This document shows positions 1 to 7,156 of a stretch of 64,000 nt of DNA, one piece after another. The translations under genes and the position numbers were made by a program. The DNA is from Gordonia sp049847105 (lineage in GTDB: Bacteria > Actinomycetota > Actinomycetes > Mycobacteriales > Mycobacteriaceae), in the NCBI RefSeq assembly GCF_049847105.1, contig NZ_JBNCNS010000003.1, positions 434,001-498,000 of the forward strand, read 5' to 3'. The notes under the pieces are model-generated. The model searched no databases. It was not told the origin of the DNA and saw only the letters and a list, made by a program, of their open reading frames with translations. The first letter of the stretch is position 1; every line of letters starts with the position of its first letter.

Positions 1-1
1 C

Positions 2-880
2 GAACTGACTGTGCATCGCGATCCAGCGACGCTGCAGCGGGTGAGCCGGGCGCTGCGTCAGGCGGGTAAACGGGTGGTGCTGGTGCCCACCATGGGTGCG
101 CTGCACGCGGGGCATCTCGAACTCGTCCGAGCCGCCAAGTCACGTGGCAACACCGTCGTCATCGTCTCGATCTTCGTGAATCCCTTGCAGTTCGGTGAGA
201 ACGAGGACCTTGACGCGTACCCGCGCACCTTCGATGACGACTGCGCGCTGCTGCGTCCGCTGGGTGTGGAGCTGGTGTTCGCGCCGACTGCCGCAGGCAT
301 GTATCCGAACGGCCGCCGGACCATGGTGCAGCCCGGCCCAGCCGGTGCCGTCCTCGACGGGGTGGCGCGGCCGACCCACTTCGCCGGGATGCTCACCGTG
401 GTTCTCAAGTTGCTCAACATCGCGGCACCGCATGCGGCGTTCTTCGGCGAGAAGGACTTTCAGCAGCTGGTCCTGATCAAGCAGATGGTCGACGATCTCG
501 ATCTGGACATCGAGATCGTCGGCGTACCAACGGTTCGGGAGTCCGACGGCCTCGCGTTGTCCTCGCGCAACCGTTATCTGGATCCCGACCAACGAGAGCT
601 CGCCACCACGTTGTCGGCGGCACTGCTCGCCGGCGCCCATGCCGCGGCCGGTGGTCGTGACGCGATACTCGCTGCGGCACGGTCGGTGCTGGCCTCCCAC
701 CCGGGTATCGAGGTGGACTATCTGGCGCTCACCGGCCGGCAGCTCGAGGAGCCGCCGGAACGCGGCGACGGCCGCCTGCTGATCGCCGCGCGGATCGGCG
801 CGGCGCGACTCATCGACAACGTCGGCGTGGCCATCGGCACCGGATTCGCCGGCCGTGACCCCGAACAGACCGTCAACTGA
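2..880 (+). CDS. panC: Pantoate--beta-alanine ligase PanC, 5' end missing
   Basis: PanC condenses pantoate with beta-alanine using ATP, the last step of pantothenate synthesis, in the cytoplasm. The nucleotide-binding motif TMGALHAGH and the KMSKS-like LSSRNRYL are visible, as are the family blocks FVNPLQFG and FFGEKDFQQLVLIKQ. A GTG at position 11 could serve as start. However, the frame stays open to the window edge, and the residues before it (E-L-T-V) fit the 'GELNVY' stretch found near the N-terminus of mycobacterial PanC. The real start is therefore probably about 15-20 codons upstream, outside the window. It is followed after 32 nt by panD and coaX, a vitamin B5/CoA cluster typical of actinobacteria. 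Confidence 0.95.
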   Translation, partial: ELTVHRDPATLQRVSRALRQAGKRVVLVPTMGALHAGHLELVRAAKSRGNTVVIVSIFVNPLQFGENEDLDAYPRTFDDDCALLRPLGVELVFAPTAAGMYPNGRRTMVQPGPAGAVLDGVARPTHFAGMLTVVLKLLNIAAPHAAFFGEKDFQQLVLIKQMVDDLDLDIEIVGVPTVRESDGLALSSRNRYLDPDQRELATTLSAALLAGAHAAAGGRDAILAAARSVLASHPGIEVDYLALTGRQLEEPPERGDGRLLIAARIGAARLIDNVGVAIGTGFAGRDPEQTVN

Positions 881-912
881 CCACGAGATCGACCCAGGAA
901 GGGAACCGACAG

Positions 913-1338
913 ATGTTCCGCACCATGATGAAATCGAAGATCCACCGCGCCCGGGTCACTCAGGCCGACCTGCATTATGTCGGGTCGGTGACGATCGACC
1001 AGGATCTGCTCGATGCCGCGGACCTGCTCGAGGGTGAGCAGGTCACCATCGTCGACATCGACAACGGCGCCCGCCTCGAGACCTATGTGATCGCCGGTGA
1101 ACGTGGTTCTGGCGTCATCGGGATCAATGGTGCCGCAGCTCATCTCGTTCATCCGGATGATCTGGTCATCATCATCGCTTACGGAATCCTCGACGAGGCC
1201 GAATTGCGCGAGTACTCTCCGTCGGTGGTCTTCGTGGACGACCGGAACCGGGTTCTCGAATCCGGTTCCGATCCGGCGCGTGTGCCGGACGGCTCCGGAC
1301 TGCGGGATCCGCGCGAACTCGTGCAGGCGCCCGCCTGA
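913..1338 (+). CDS. panD: Aspartate 1-decarboxylase PanD
   Basis: PanD makes beta-alanine from L-aspartate, the second substrate of PanC. The proenzyme cleaves itself between Gly24 and Ser25 to form the pyruvoyl cofactor; the sequence HYVGSVTID places exactly this Gly-Ser pair at residues 24-25. Lys9, Tyr22 and the INGAAAHL block near residue 75 are conserved family positions. At 141 residues it has the usual actinobacterial length with a short variable C-terminal tail. The ATG is preceded by an AGGAAGGGA ribosome site. Its stop lies one base before the coaX start, so the two are almost certainly translationally coupled. Confidence 0.97.
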   Translation: MFRTMMKSKIHRARVTQADLHYVGSVTIDQDLLDAADLLEGEQVTIVDIDNGARLETYVIAGERGSGVIGINGAAAHLVHPDDLVIIIAYGILDEAELREYSPSVVFVDDRNRVLESGSDPARVPDGSGLRDPRELVQAPA

Positions 1339-1339
1339 C

Positions 1340-2149
1340 ATGCTGCTGACCGTCGACGTCGGGAACACCAACATCCACCTCGGCGTGTTCGCCGGCAGTG
1401 GCGATCACGCGACCATGGTGCGCGACTGGCGAATCCACACGGAGCCGAATCTGACGTCGGATGAGCTCGCGCTGCTCTTCCGGGGCCTGCTCGGCTCCGA
1501 CGTGGAGCAGGTGACCGGTGTCGCAGCGCTGTCCACCGTGCCGTCGTTGCTGCGCGAGCTGCGCGTGATGGTGCCGCGCTATTACGGCGACGGACACCAC
1601 CACGTGCTTCTGGAACCGGGTGTGCGGACCGGGGTTCCGCTACTCGTCGACAACCCGAAGGAAGTCGGGACCGATCGCGTCGCGAATTGTGTTGCGGCAC
1701 ACCATAATTATCCGGACGGCCCGGTCATCGTGGTCGCGTTCGGGACGGCAACGGTGGTGGATGCGATCTCGGCGAAGGGGGAGTTCCTCGGCGGGGCCAT
1801 CGCGCCGGGTGTGAACCTCGCTGTCGAGGCGCTGTCCGATCACACCGTCACGGTGCGCAAGGTCGAATTGATGCCACCCCGCAGCGTGCTGGGCAAGAAC
1901 ACCGTGGAGGCGCTGCAATCGGGCATCCTCTACGGCTTCGCCGGGCAGGTGGACGGCCTCGTCGACCGGGTGCGCGACACCGTGGACGGCTTCGACTCCG
2001 AGGACGTCACGGTGGTGGCCACCGGCTACCTGGCGCCGCTGATGTTCGAGGAGTGCGAGACGCTCACCGTCCACCATCCCTATCTCACGCTGGACGGACT
2101 CCGTCTGGTCCACGAGCGGTCGAAGCAACAGCGCGGCCGCGCTCGCTAG
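1340..2149 (+). CDS. coaX: Type III pantothenate kinase CoaX
   Basis: CoaX phosphorylates pantothenate, the first committed step of CoA synthesis; type III enzymes belong to the ASKHA fold and need a monovalent cation. The N-terminal phosphate loop DVGNTNIHLGVF, the central PKEVGTDRVAN block and GTATVVDAI...GGAIAPG are all present. The reading frame is open well upstream, but the ATG at 1340 directly follows the panD stop and gives a 269-residue protein of normal family size whose first residues MLLTVDVGNT match the family start. It is third in the panC-panD-coaX operon, so the window starts with the CoA supply for the many acyl-CoA ligases further on. Confidence 0.96.
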   Translation: MLLTVDVGNTNIHLGVFAGSGDHATMVRDWRIHTEPNLTSDELALLFRGLLGSDVEQVTGVAALSTVPSLLRELRVMVPRYYGDGHHHVLLEPGVRTGVPLLVDNPKEVGTDRVANCVAAHHNYPDGPVIVVAFGTATVVDAISAKGEFLGGAIAPGVNLAVEALSDHTVTVRKVELMPPRSVLGKNTVEALQSGILYGFAGQVDGLVDRVRDTVDGFDSEDVTVVATGYLAPLMFEECETLTVHHPYLTLDGLRLVHERSKQQRGRAR

Positions 2150-2155
2150 CCCCAC

Positions 2156-2260
2156 TTCCCGCCGATCGGGCGCAGATTCCCGCCGATCGTGCGCAGTTCC
2201 GCGTCGATCGTGCGCAGTTTCCCGCCGATCGTGCGCAGTTTCCCGCCGATCGTGCGCAGT
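2156..2260. repeat. 21-bp tandem repeat array A (5 units)
   Basis: Five units of exactly 21 bp, with core CCGCCGATCGTGCGCAG, start at 2156, 2177, 2198, 2219 and 2240 in the gap between the convergent coaX and rhodanese-like genes. Each unit carries the palindrome CGATCG (first unit CGATCGG). A second array of the same unit in inverted orientation lies at 2861-2944 on the other side of the rhodanese-like gene, and diverged units occur at 21996-22155. 21 bp equals two helical turns, so the units face the same side of the DNA. Function unknown. Confidence 0.9.
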
Positions 2261-2270
2261 TCCGCGGGTT

Positions 2271-2711
2271 TCAGTGAGCGGAGATGGCGGCGAGTTCCTG
2301 ATCGCTGAAGCGACCGGCAACCCGCGCCCGACGCAACGCTCGGAAACCGCCGACGACGAAGACCGCGCCGGTGACGCCACGTGCCTGCAGATGCCAGGCC
2401 AGCCACTCGGCTTCGTGCCCGTCGTCGCTGACCAGTAGCCAGCGCGCGTCGGTGGTGGCACCGCGCAGCGACTCCGGATCGCCGGGCGTCAGGCGTGCGA
2501 GAACGTCGGTCGGATCGATGGCCAGCGCGCCGGTGAGCACCCCGTCGGTCTGGCGTTTGCGCTGGCTGCGTAGGTCGACGGCGGTTGCCCCGTCGACGAC
2601 ATGCTTGGCGTACGCGGCGCACTGGATCGACAGGGGAGCGTCGGTCGAGGTTGCGACGATCGGATGGGAGGAATCAACGGCGGCATCGAGGGATGCGAGA
2701 ACGGCGGTCAT
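2271..2711 (-). CDS. Rhodanese-like domain protein
   Basis: A 146-residue single-domain protein with a rhodanese fold pattern: strand-rich AVDLRSQ near residue 43, the GALAIDP stretch, and WLLVSDDGHEAEWLAWHLQ followed by VFVVGGFRAL, the usual helix and 'GG' loop after the active site. The position of the sulfur-carrying cysteine in the LLVSDDGHE loop is Ser/Asp rather than Cys, so it may not transfer sulfur itself. The start has an AGGA box six bases ahead of the ATG. A poly-cysteine leader ORF sits 66 nt upstream on the same strand, linking the gene to cysteine/sulfur status. It is convergent with coaX and divergent from the downstream aldehyde dehydrogenase. The fold assignment is good; the biochemical role is not known. 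Confidence 0.75.
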   Translation of the reverse strand: MTAVLASLDAAVDSSHPIVATSTDAPLSIQCAAYAKHVVDGATAVDLRSQRKRQTDGVLTGALAIDPTDVLARLTPGDPESLRGATTDARWLLVSDDGHEAEWLAWHLQARGVTGAVFVVGGFRALRRARVAGRFSDQELAAISAH

Positions 2712-2777
2712 GAGAGGTCCTGAGGGTGATCGAGGTGAGCGGGGGTCGTCGAAGAAGGGCGGCCGCAGATGCGGTAC

Positions 2778-2813
2778 TCAGCCCTGACAACACTCCAGAC
2801 AGCTCTTGATCAC
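2778..2813 (-). CDS. Poly-cysteine leader peptide (candidate attenuator)
   Basis: Reading the minus strand from 2813, GTG ATC AAG AGC TGT CTG GAG TGT TGT CAG GGC TGA encodes the 11-residue peptide MIKSCLECCQG with three cysteines, two adjacent and close to the stop. Very short ORFs with Cys runs ahead of sulfur-metabolism genes are established in mycobacteria as cysteine-responsive attenuators. When cysteinyl-tRNA is scarce, the ribosome stalls and the downstream gene is expressed. No clear ribosome site precedes the GTG; a weak CAGACT -10-like hexamer lies about 8 nt upstream, so a leaderless start is possible. The next gene on the strand is the rhodanese-like protein, 66 nt away. The assignment rests on peptide composition and position. 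Confidence 0.6.
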   Translation of the reverse strand: MIKSCLECCQG

Positions 2814-2860
2814 GGCGCACAGTCTGCCACACATCCGTGCAGGCCACCACCCCTGCGACG

Positions 2861-2944
2861 CTGTGCACGATCGGCGTGAAACTGTGCACGATCGGCGTGA
2901 AACTGTGCACGATCGGCGTGAAACTGCGCACGATCGACGGGCGG
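2861..2944. repeat. 21-bp tandem repeat array B (4 units, inverted to A)
   Basis: Units of 21 bp, CTGTGCACGATCGGCGTGAA plus one A, start at 2861, 2882, 2903 and 2924 (the last diverged). The reverse complement differs from the array A unit at only two positions, so arrays A and B form an inverted pair around the rhodanese-like gene and its leader. Array B sits about 70 bp ahead of the aldehyde dehydrogenase start and about 50 bp upstream of the leader ORF, where it could act on either promoter. With the leader this accounts for the roughly 300-bp gap 2712-3012. Confidence 0.88.
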
Positions 2945-3012
2945 GATCGCGCCCCGGTCGGCGCCGTCCGAATCCAGGACCGCATGTTCGACCGCTTCTC
3001 TATGGTCGAGGT

Positions 3013-4467
3013 ATGAGCACCTCGAGCAATCCCTGGGACGAGAAGATCTTCGACGGTGGGTGGCGCGCGGGTGGTGCCGGAACCCTCGACGTCACCGCAC
3101 CGGCGACCGGCGAGGTGCTGGCCACCGTGGGCGCCGCCGACCGCGACGACGTAGACGCCGCGGCGCGCGCCGCGACCGCAGCCCAACGCACCTGGGCCGC
3201 GTTGCCCTACACCGAACGCGCCGCGGTGATGACCCGCGCTGCCGCACTGCTCACCGACGATCCGTCCCGTCTGACGCGATGGCTGGTACCCGAATCGGGG
3301 TCCGGTCAGGGCAAGGCGGCCTTCGAGGCCGGGCTCGTCACGTCCGAGCTGTCCGAGGCGGCCGGGCTGGCGTCGCAGCCGTACGGTCAGGTTCTCCGCA
3401 GCCAGAAGCCCCGGATGTCGATCGGTCGGCACGTCCCGGTCGGCGTCGTCGGGGTGATCAGCCCGTTCAACTTCCCGGCCATTCTCTCGATGCGGTCGGT
3501 CGCGCCGGCGCTCGCGCTGGGCAATGCCGTGATCCTCAAACCGGATCCGCGCACCCCGATCGCGGGTGGCCTCGCGCTGGCGGAACTGCTGGCCGAAGCC
3601 GGCCTTCCGGAGGGGCTCCTGCACGTCCTGCCCGGCGGCGCCGACGTCGGGGCCGCGCTCGTCGCGCACCCCGACATCCCGTGCATCTCCTTCACCGGTT
3701 CGACGGCCGCGGGCCGCAAGATCGGTGAGGCCGCCGCGCCGCTGCTCAAGAAGGTCCATCTCGAGCTCGGCGGCAACAACGCGGTGCTCGTGCTGCCGGA
3801 CGCCGACATCGATGCCGCGGCGTCGGCCGGTGCCTGGGGCTCCTTCCTCCACCAGGGACAGATCTGCATGACCGCCGGCCGTCATCTCGTGCCGGCCGCG
3901 CTGGCCGACGAGTACACCGCGAAGCTGGCCGAGAAGGCCAGCAACATCCCGGTCGGCGATCCCACCGACCCCGCCAACGCCCTCGGGCCGATCATCGACG
4001 AGGGGCAACTGAAGAAGGTCGACGAGATCGTGCAGTCGTCGGTGCTGGCAGGCGCGACGCTGGAGGCCGGCGGTACCTACCAGGGCCTCTTCTATCGGCC
4101 GACCGTGCTCGGCAACGTCCCGACCGACGTCCCGGCCTTCACCCAGGAGATCTTCGGTCCGGTCGCGCCGGTGAGTACCTACGAGAGCGTCGACGAGGCC
4201 ATCGACATCATCAACTCGTCGGAATACGGGTTGTCGGTGTCGATCCTCACCGCCAACGCCTTCAAGGCCTTCGACCTCGCGGATCGGATCCGCTCCGGCG
4301 CGATCCACATCAACGACCAGACCGTCGACGACGAGGCCGTCGCACCGTTCGGCGGCACCAAGGCGTCGGGGACCGGCGGACACTTCGGCACCTCGGCGAA
4401 TCTGGATACGTTCTGCGATCTGCAATGGGTCACCATGCAGGCCGAGATCGAAAAGTACCCGTTCTGA
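3013..4467 (+). CDS. NAD(P)-dependent aldehyde dehydrogenase (benzaldehyde dehydrogenase-like)
   Basis: A 484-residue member of the ALDH superfamily that oxidises an aldehyde to its acid. Visible features are the cofactor region VGVISPFNFP, the catalytic general-base block LELGGNN (Glu near residue 255), the nucleophile loop GQICMTAGR (Cys near 289) and the C-terminal EIFGPVAPV and PFGGTKASG blocks. The GQICMT and HINDQTVDDE signatures resemble benzaldehyde/vanillin-type dehydrogenases, so an aromatic aldehyde substrate is plausible but not shown. The frame is open for another 69 codons upstream, but that stretch translates the 21-bp repeats. The ATG at 3013 gives a normal N-terminus. lysS follows 63 nt later. 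Confidence 0.85.
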   Translation: MSTSSNPWDEKIFDGGWRAGGAGTLDVTAPATGEVLATVGAADRDDVDAAARAATAAQRTWAALPYTERAAVMTRAAALLTDDPSRLTRWLVPESGSGQGKAAFEAGLVTSELSEAAGLASQPYGQVLRSQKPRMSIGRHVPVGVVGVISPFNFPAILSMRSVAPALALGNAVILKPDPRTPIAGGLALAELLAEAGLPEGLLHVLPGGADVGAALVAHPDIPCISFTGSTAAGRKIGEAAAPLLKKVHLELGGNNAVLVLPDADIDAAASAGAWGSFLHQGQICMTAGRHLVPAALADEYTAKLAEKASNIPVGDPTDPANALGPIIDEGQLKKVDEIVQSSVLAGATLEAGGTYQGLFYRPTVLGNVPTDVPAFTQEIFGPVAPVSTYESVDEAIDIINSSEYGLSVSILTANAFKAFDLADRIRSGAIHINDQTVDDEAVAPFGGTKASGTGGHFGTSANLDTFCDLQWVTMQAEIEKYPF

Positions 4468-4530
4468 CTCCTTCGGCGGCACCGCGACCACAAATCGGTC
4501 CGGATCGATGATTCCGATAGGGTCTCGGGG

Positions 4531-6093
4531 GTGAGCAACACCCCGACCACCCCCGACGCAGCCGCCTCCGACGCCGGGAGCGGAGCGAGCGGGTCGAATC
4601 CGACCGACGACAACACACCGGAACAGGTCCGGATCCGTCAGGAGAAGCGCGAGGCCATCCTGGGGGACGGGCGCGAAGCGTATCCGGTGTCCATCCCGCG
4701 GACGCACAGTCTGTCGGAGATTCGCACCACCTTCCCCGACCTGGAGGCCGGGTCCGAGACCGGCGAGATCGTCGGTGTCACGGGCCGGATCATCTTCCTC
4801 CGGAACAAGGGCAAGCTGTGCTTCGCCACCCTTCAGGAGGGGGACGGCACCCAGCTGCAGGCGATGATCAGCTTCAACGGCGTCGGCGAGGAATCCCTCG
4901 GGCGGTGGAAGGCCGAGGTGGACCTCGGCGACATCGTGTTCGTGCACGGGCAGGTGATCAGTTCCCGCACCGGCGAGCTCTCGGTGATGGCCGACAGCTG
5001 GCAGATGGCGTCGAAGGCCTTGCGGCCCTTGCCCGTTGCGCACAAGGAGATGAACGAGGAGTCCCGGGTACGGCAGCGCTACGTCGACCTCATCGTCCGT
5101 CCCGAGGCGCGGGAGATGGCTCGCACCCGCATCGCGGTCATCTCCGAACTCCGTGCCGCACTGGCGAAGCGGGACTTCCTCGAGGTCGAGACGCCGATGC
5201 TGCAGACCCTGCACGGCGGCGCGGCGGCCCGACCGTTCGTGACGCATTCGAATGCCTTCGACATGGATCTGTTCCTACGGATCGCGCCCGAGTTGTTCCT
5301 CAAGCGGTGCATCGTCGGCGGCATCGAGAGGGTGTTCGAGGTCAACCGCAACTTCCGCAACGAGGGTGCCGACTCCACGCACTCGCCCGAGTTCGCGATG
5401 CTCGAGACCTATCAGGCCTACGGCACCTACGACGACGCCGCGGTGATGACTCGTGAACTGGTGCAAGAGGTGTCGATGGGTGCCTTGGGCACCCTGACGC
5501 CGGTGATGGCGGACGGGACGGAATACGACCTGTCGGGCGAGTGGACGTCGTTGGAGATGTATCCGTCGCTGTCGGAGGCGCTGGGGGAGGAGATCGTCCC
5601 CGTGCAGACCTCGATCGACGAGTTGCTCGCCATCGCCGCACGTGTCGGCCTCGAGGTCCCCACGGACAAGGGTTACGGCCACGGCAAGCTCGTCGAGGAA
5701 CTGTGGGAGCACATGGTGGGACAGCACCTGATGCAGCCCGTGTTCATCCGTGACTTCCCGGTGGAGACCTCGCCGCTGGTCCGCTCGCATCGTTCGGTGC
5801 CCGGTGTGGTCGAGAAGTGGGACCTCTACATCCGCGGATTCGAGTTGGCCACAGGCTATTCCGAGCTCGTCGACCCGGTGATCCAGCGTGAGCGCTTCGT
5901 CGACCAGGCGCGGCTCGCGGCTGCAGGCGACGACGAGGCCATGCAGCTCGACGAGGAGTTCCTCACCGCGATCGAATACGGCATGCCCCCGACCGCAGGC
6001 ACCGGCATGGGCATCGACCGCCTACTCATGGCGCTGACCGGCCTCGGTATCCGCGAGACCATCCTGTTCCCGCTGGTCAAGCCGCGCATCTAG
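4531..6093 (+). CDS. lysS: Lysine--tRNA ligase (class II)
   Basis: LysS charges tRNA-Lys. It has an N-terminal OB-fold anticodon-binding domain (about residues 65-170, with TGRIIFLRNKGKLCFATLQ-type strands) and a class II catalytic domain with motif 2 around FRNEGAD (near residue 278) and motif 3 GMGIDRLLMAL at the C-terminus. The first 30 residues are Ser/Thr/Asp/Gly-rich and probably disordered. The start is GTG at 4531. At 520 residues it has normal bacterial length and lacks the membrane domain of LysX. In M. tuberculosis panC, panD, coaX and lysS are also near neighbours, so this is a conserved block at the edge of the catabolic region. Its stop is followed directly by the first hairpin repeat. 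Confidence 0.96.
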   Translation: MSNTPTTPDAAASDAGSGASGSNPTDDNTPEQVRIRQEKREAILGDGREAYPVSIPRTHSLSEIRTTFPDLEAGSETGEIVGVTGRIIFLRNKGKLCFATLQEGDGTQLQAMISFNGVGEESLGRWKAEVDLGDIVFVHGQVISSRTGELSVMADSWQMASKALRPLPVAHKEMNEESRVRQRYVDLIVRPEAREMARTRIAVISELRAALAKRDFLEVETPMLQTLHGGAAARPFVTHSNAFDMDLFLRIAPELFLKRCIVGGIERVFEVNRNFRNEGADSTHSPEFAMLETYQAYGTYDDAAVMTRELVQEVSMGALGTLTPVMADGTEYDLSGEWTSLEMYPSLSEALGEEIVPVQTSIDELLAIAARVGLEVPTDKGYGHGKLVEELWEHMVGQHLMQPVFIRDFPVETSPLVRSHRSVPGVVEKWDLYIRGFELATGYSELVDPVIQRERFVDQARLAAAGDDEAMQLDEEFLTAIEYGMPPTAGTGMGIDRLLMALTGLGIRETILFPLVKPRI

Positions 6094-6100
6094 CCCCGAT

Positions 6101-6141
6101 CCGTAGCAACAATCCGCACCAGCCGCCGATTGTTGCTACGG
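6101..6141. repeat. Hairpin repeat type 1, copy 1
   Basis: A perfect 14-bp inverted repeat, CCGTAGCAACAATC (6101-6114) with GATTGTTGCTACGG (6128-6141) and a 13-nt loop, starts 7 nt after the lysS stop. The same palindrome follows the stop of the next gene (7092-7127) and the CYP102-like gene (39448-39492). There is no T-tract, so an intrinsic terminator is not the obvious reading. It is better described as a dispersed palindromic repeat. Confidence 0.9.
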
Positions 6142-6198
6142 CATCGCGGGCGGCGGTGGGCCGTGGAACCGCGACGGCGGTGCGTGCGTCTGACGTGC

Positions 6199-7080
6199 AT
6201 GGGGGATCAGGCCGCGCTGCCGAAAATGCTCGCCGACCACGACGGTGTGTTCACGACGATTCAGGCCTACCGGTGCGGCGTGACCGGCGATCAGCTACGC
6301 CATCGAGTGCGGTCGGGTGAGTGGATCCGCGTGGCTCGGGGCGTCTTCCGGGCGGCCGACCGTACGCTCGACATCCGGATGCGGATGCGGCTCGCGGTGC
6401 TGCAGGCCGGACCGGGGGCAGCGCTGGCGGGTGCGGCGGCCGCGTGGTGGCACGCACTGGTCACCACCGAGCCGACGACGGTGACGGTGATCGCGCCCCA
6501 CGGTCGCCACGGCAGTCGGATTCCCGGCTGCGCCGTGTGGCACCGCACATTGGATCCCGTCGACGTGACGTCGAAGGATAGCTTGCCGGTCACGGCGATT
6601 CCGCTCACCGTTCTGGATGCAGCCGTGGACATCGGTGTGCGCGTGATGGATTCGGCGCTGCTCCGCGCGCGGGTGGAACTCGACGACCTCCTTGCGGCGC
6701 AGAAACGCAACTCGGGACGTCGTGGTTCGCCGCGTGCCCGGGCCATGGTGGCGGCGATGTCGGAGGGGGCTCGTTCGGAAGCGGAGCGTAAGGCGGTTGC
6801 GCTGCTGCGTGGGTCGGATGTCACCGGATGGGTGACCAACCTGCCGGTCGGCGGATACATCCTCGACCTGGCGCTCCCCGAACACAAGATCGACATCGAG
6901 ATCGACGGGTTCGTCTACCATTCCGATGCCGAGGCGTTCCAGCACGATCGCGAACGACAGAACGACCTCATCGCGAACGGATGGACCGTGCTGCGGTTCA
7001 CCTGGCACGACCTCACCACTCGGCCGCAGTGGGTGCTGGCGCAGATCCGGGCCGCGATCCGGCAGGCGGCCGCCGCCTGA
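6199..7080 (+). CDS. AbiEi-like winged helix + DUF559 endonuclease-fold protein
   Basis: A 293-residue two-domain protein. Residues 1-45 (MLADHDGVF, GDQLRHRVRSGEW, VARGVFR) look like the winged-helix N-terminal domain found in AbiEi-type antitoxins. The C-terminal 110 residues form a DUF559/Vsr-like PD-(D/E)XK domain: Glu in SEAERK, Asp in YILDLALPE, IEIDGFVYH with an Asp-Gly and a His, and the closing GWTVLRFTWHDL. These residues could make a metal-dependent nuclease site. The ATG at 6199 was preferred over an upstream in-frame codon at 6130, which lies inside the hairpin repeat. The gene is bracketed by two direct copies of hairpin type 1, a design repeated at 43.2-44.3 kb with another hairpin. 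Function unknown; a genome-defence or selfish role is inferred. Confidence 0.75.
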   Translation: MGDQAALPKMLADHDGVFTTIQAYRCGVTGDQLRHRVRSGEWIRVARGVFRAADRTLDIRMRMRLAVLQAGPGAALAGAAAAWWHALVTTEPTTVTVIAPHGRHGSRIPGCAVWHRTLDPVDVTSKDSLPVTAIPLTVLDAAVDIGVRVMDSALLRARVELDDLLAAQKRNSGRRGSPRARAMVAAMSEGARSEAERKAVALLRGSDVTGWVTNLPVGGYILDLALPEHKIDIEIDGFVYHSDAEAFQHDRERQNDLIANGWTVLRFTWHDLTTRPQWVLAQIRAAIRQAAAA

Positions 7081-7091
7081 CCTCCCGATCC

Positions 7092-7127
7092 GTAGCAATA
7101 ATCCGTATCAGCCGCGGATTGTTGCTA
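7092..7127. repeat. Hairpin repeat type 1, copy 2
   Basis: GTAGCAATAATCCG (7092-7105) pairs with CGGATTGTTGCTAC (7114-7127), with one G-U type mismatch, starting 11 nt after the DUF559 gene stop. Flanking bases CGATCC on the left are shared with copy 1 (6097-6102), so copies 1 and 2 are direct copies of a slightly longer unit on either side of the gene. Confidence 0.9.
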
Positions 7128-7156
7128 CAAAATCGAAGGGCGGGGGCGGCGCGGGG

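Noticed and set aside
11..13. GTG at position 11 as the start of panC
   Set aside because: The frame is open to the edge and the preceding residues fit the conserved PanC N-terminus, so the gene is treated as cut by the window.
2156..2260. CRISPR array
   Set aside because: The 21-bp units follow each other without unique spacers and there are no cas genes nearby; this is a tandem repeat.
2674..5247. 857-codon open frame on the minus strand
   Set aside because: It lies opposite the aldehyde dehydrogenase and lysS, is Arg/Gly/His-rich with no family signature, and is a high-GC shadow.
6101..6141. Plain rho-independent terminator after lysS
   Set aside because: No T-run follows the stem, and the same palindrome recurs at two other places, once bracketing a gene, so a dispersed repeat fits better. 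A termination side effect is not excluded.
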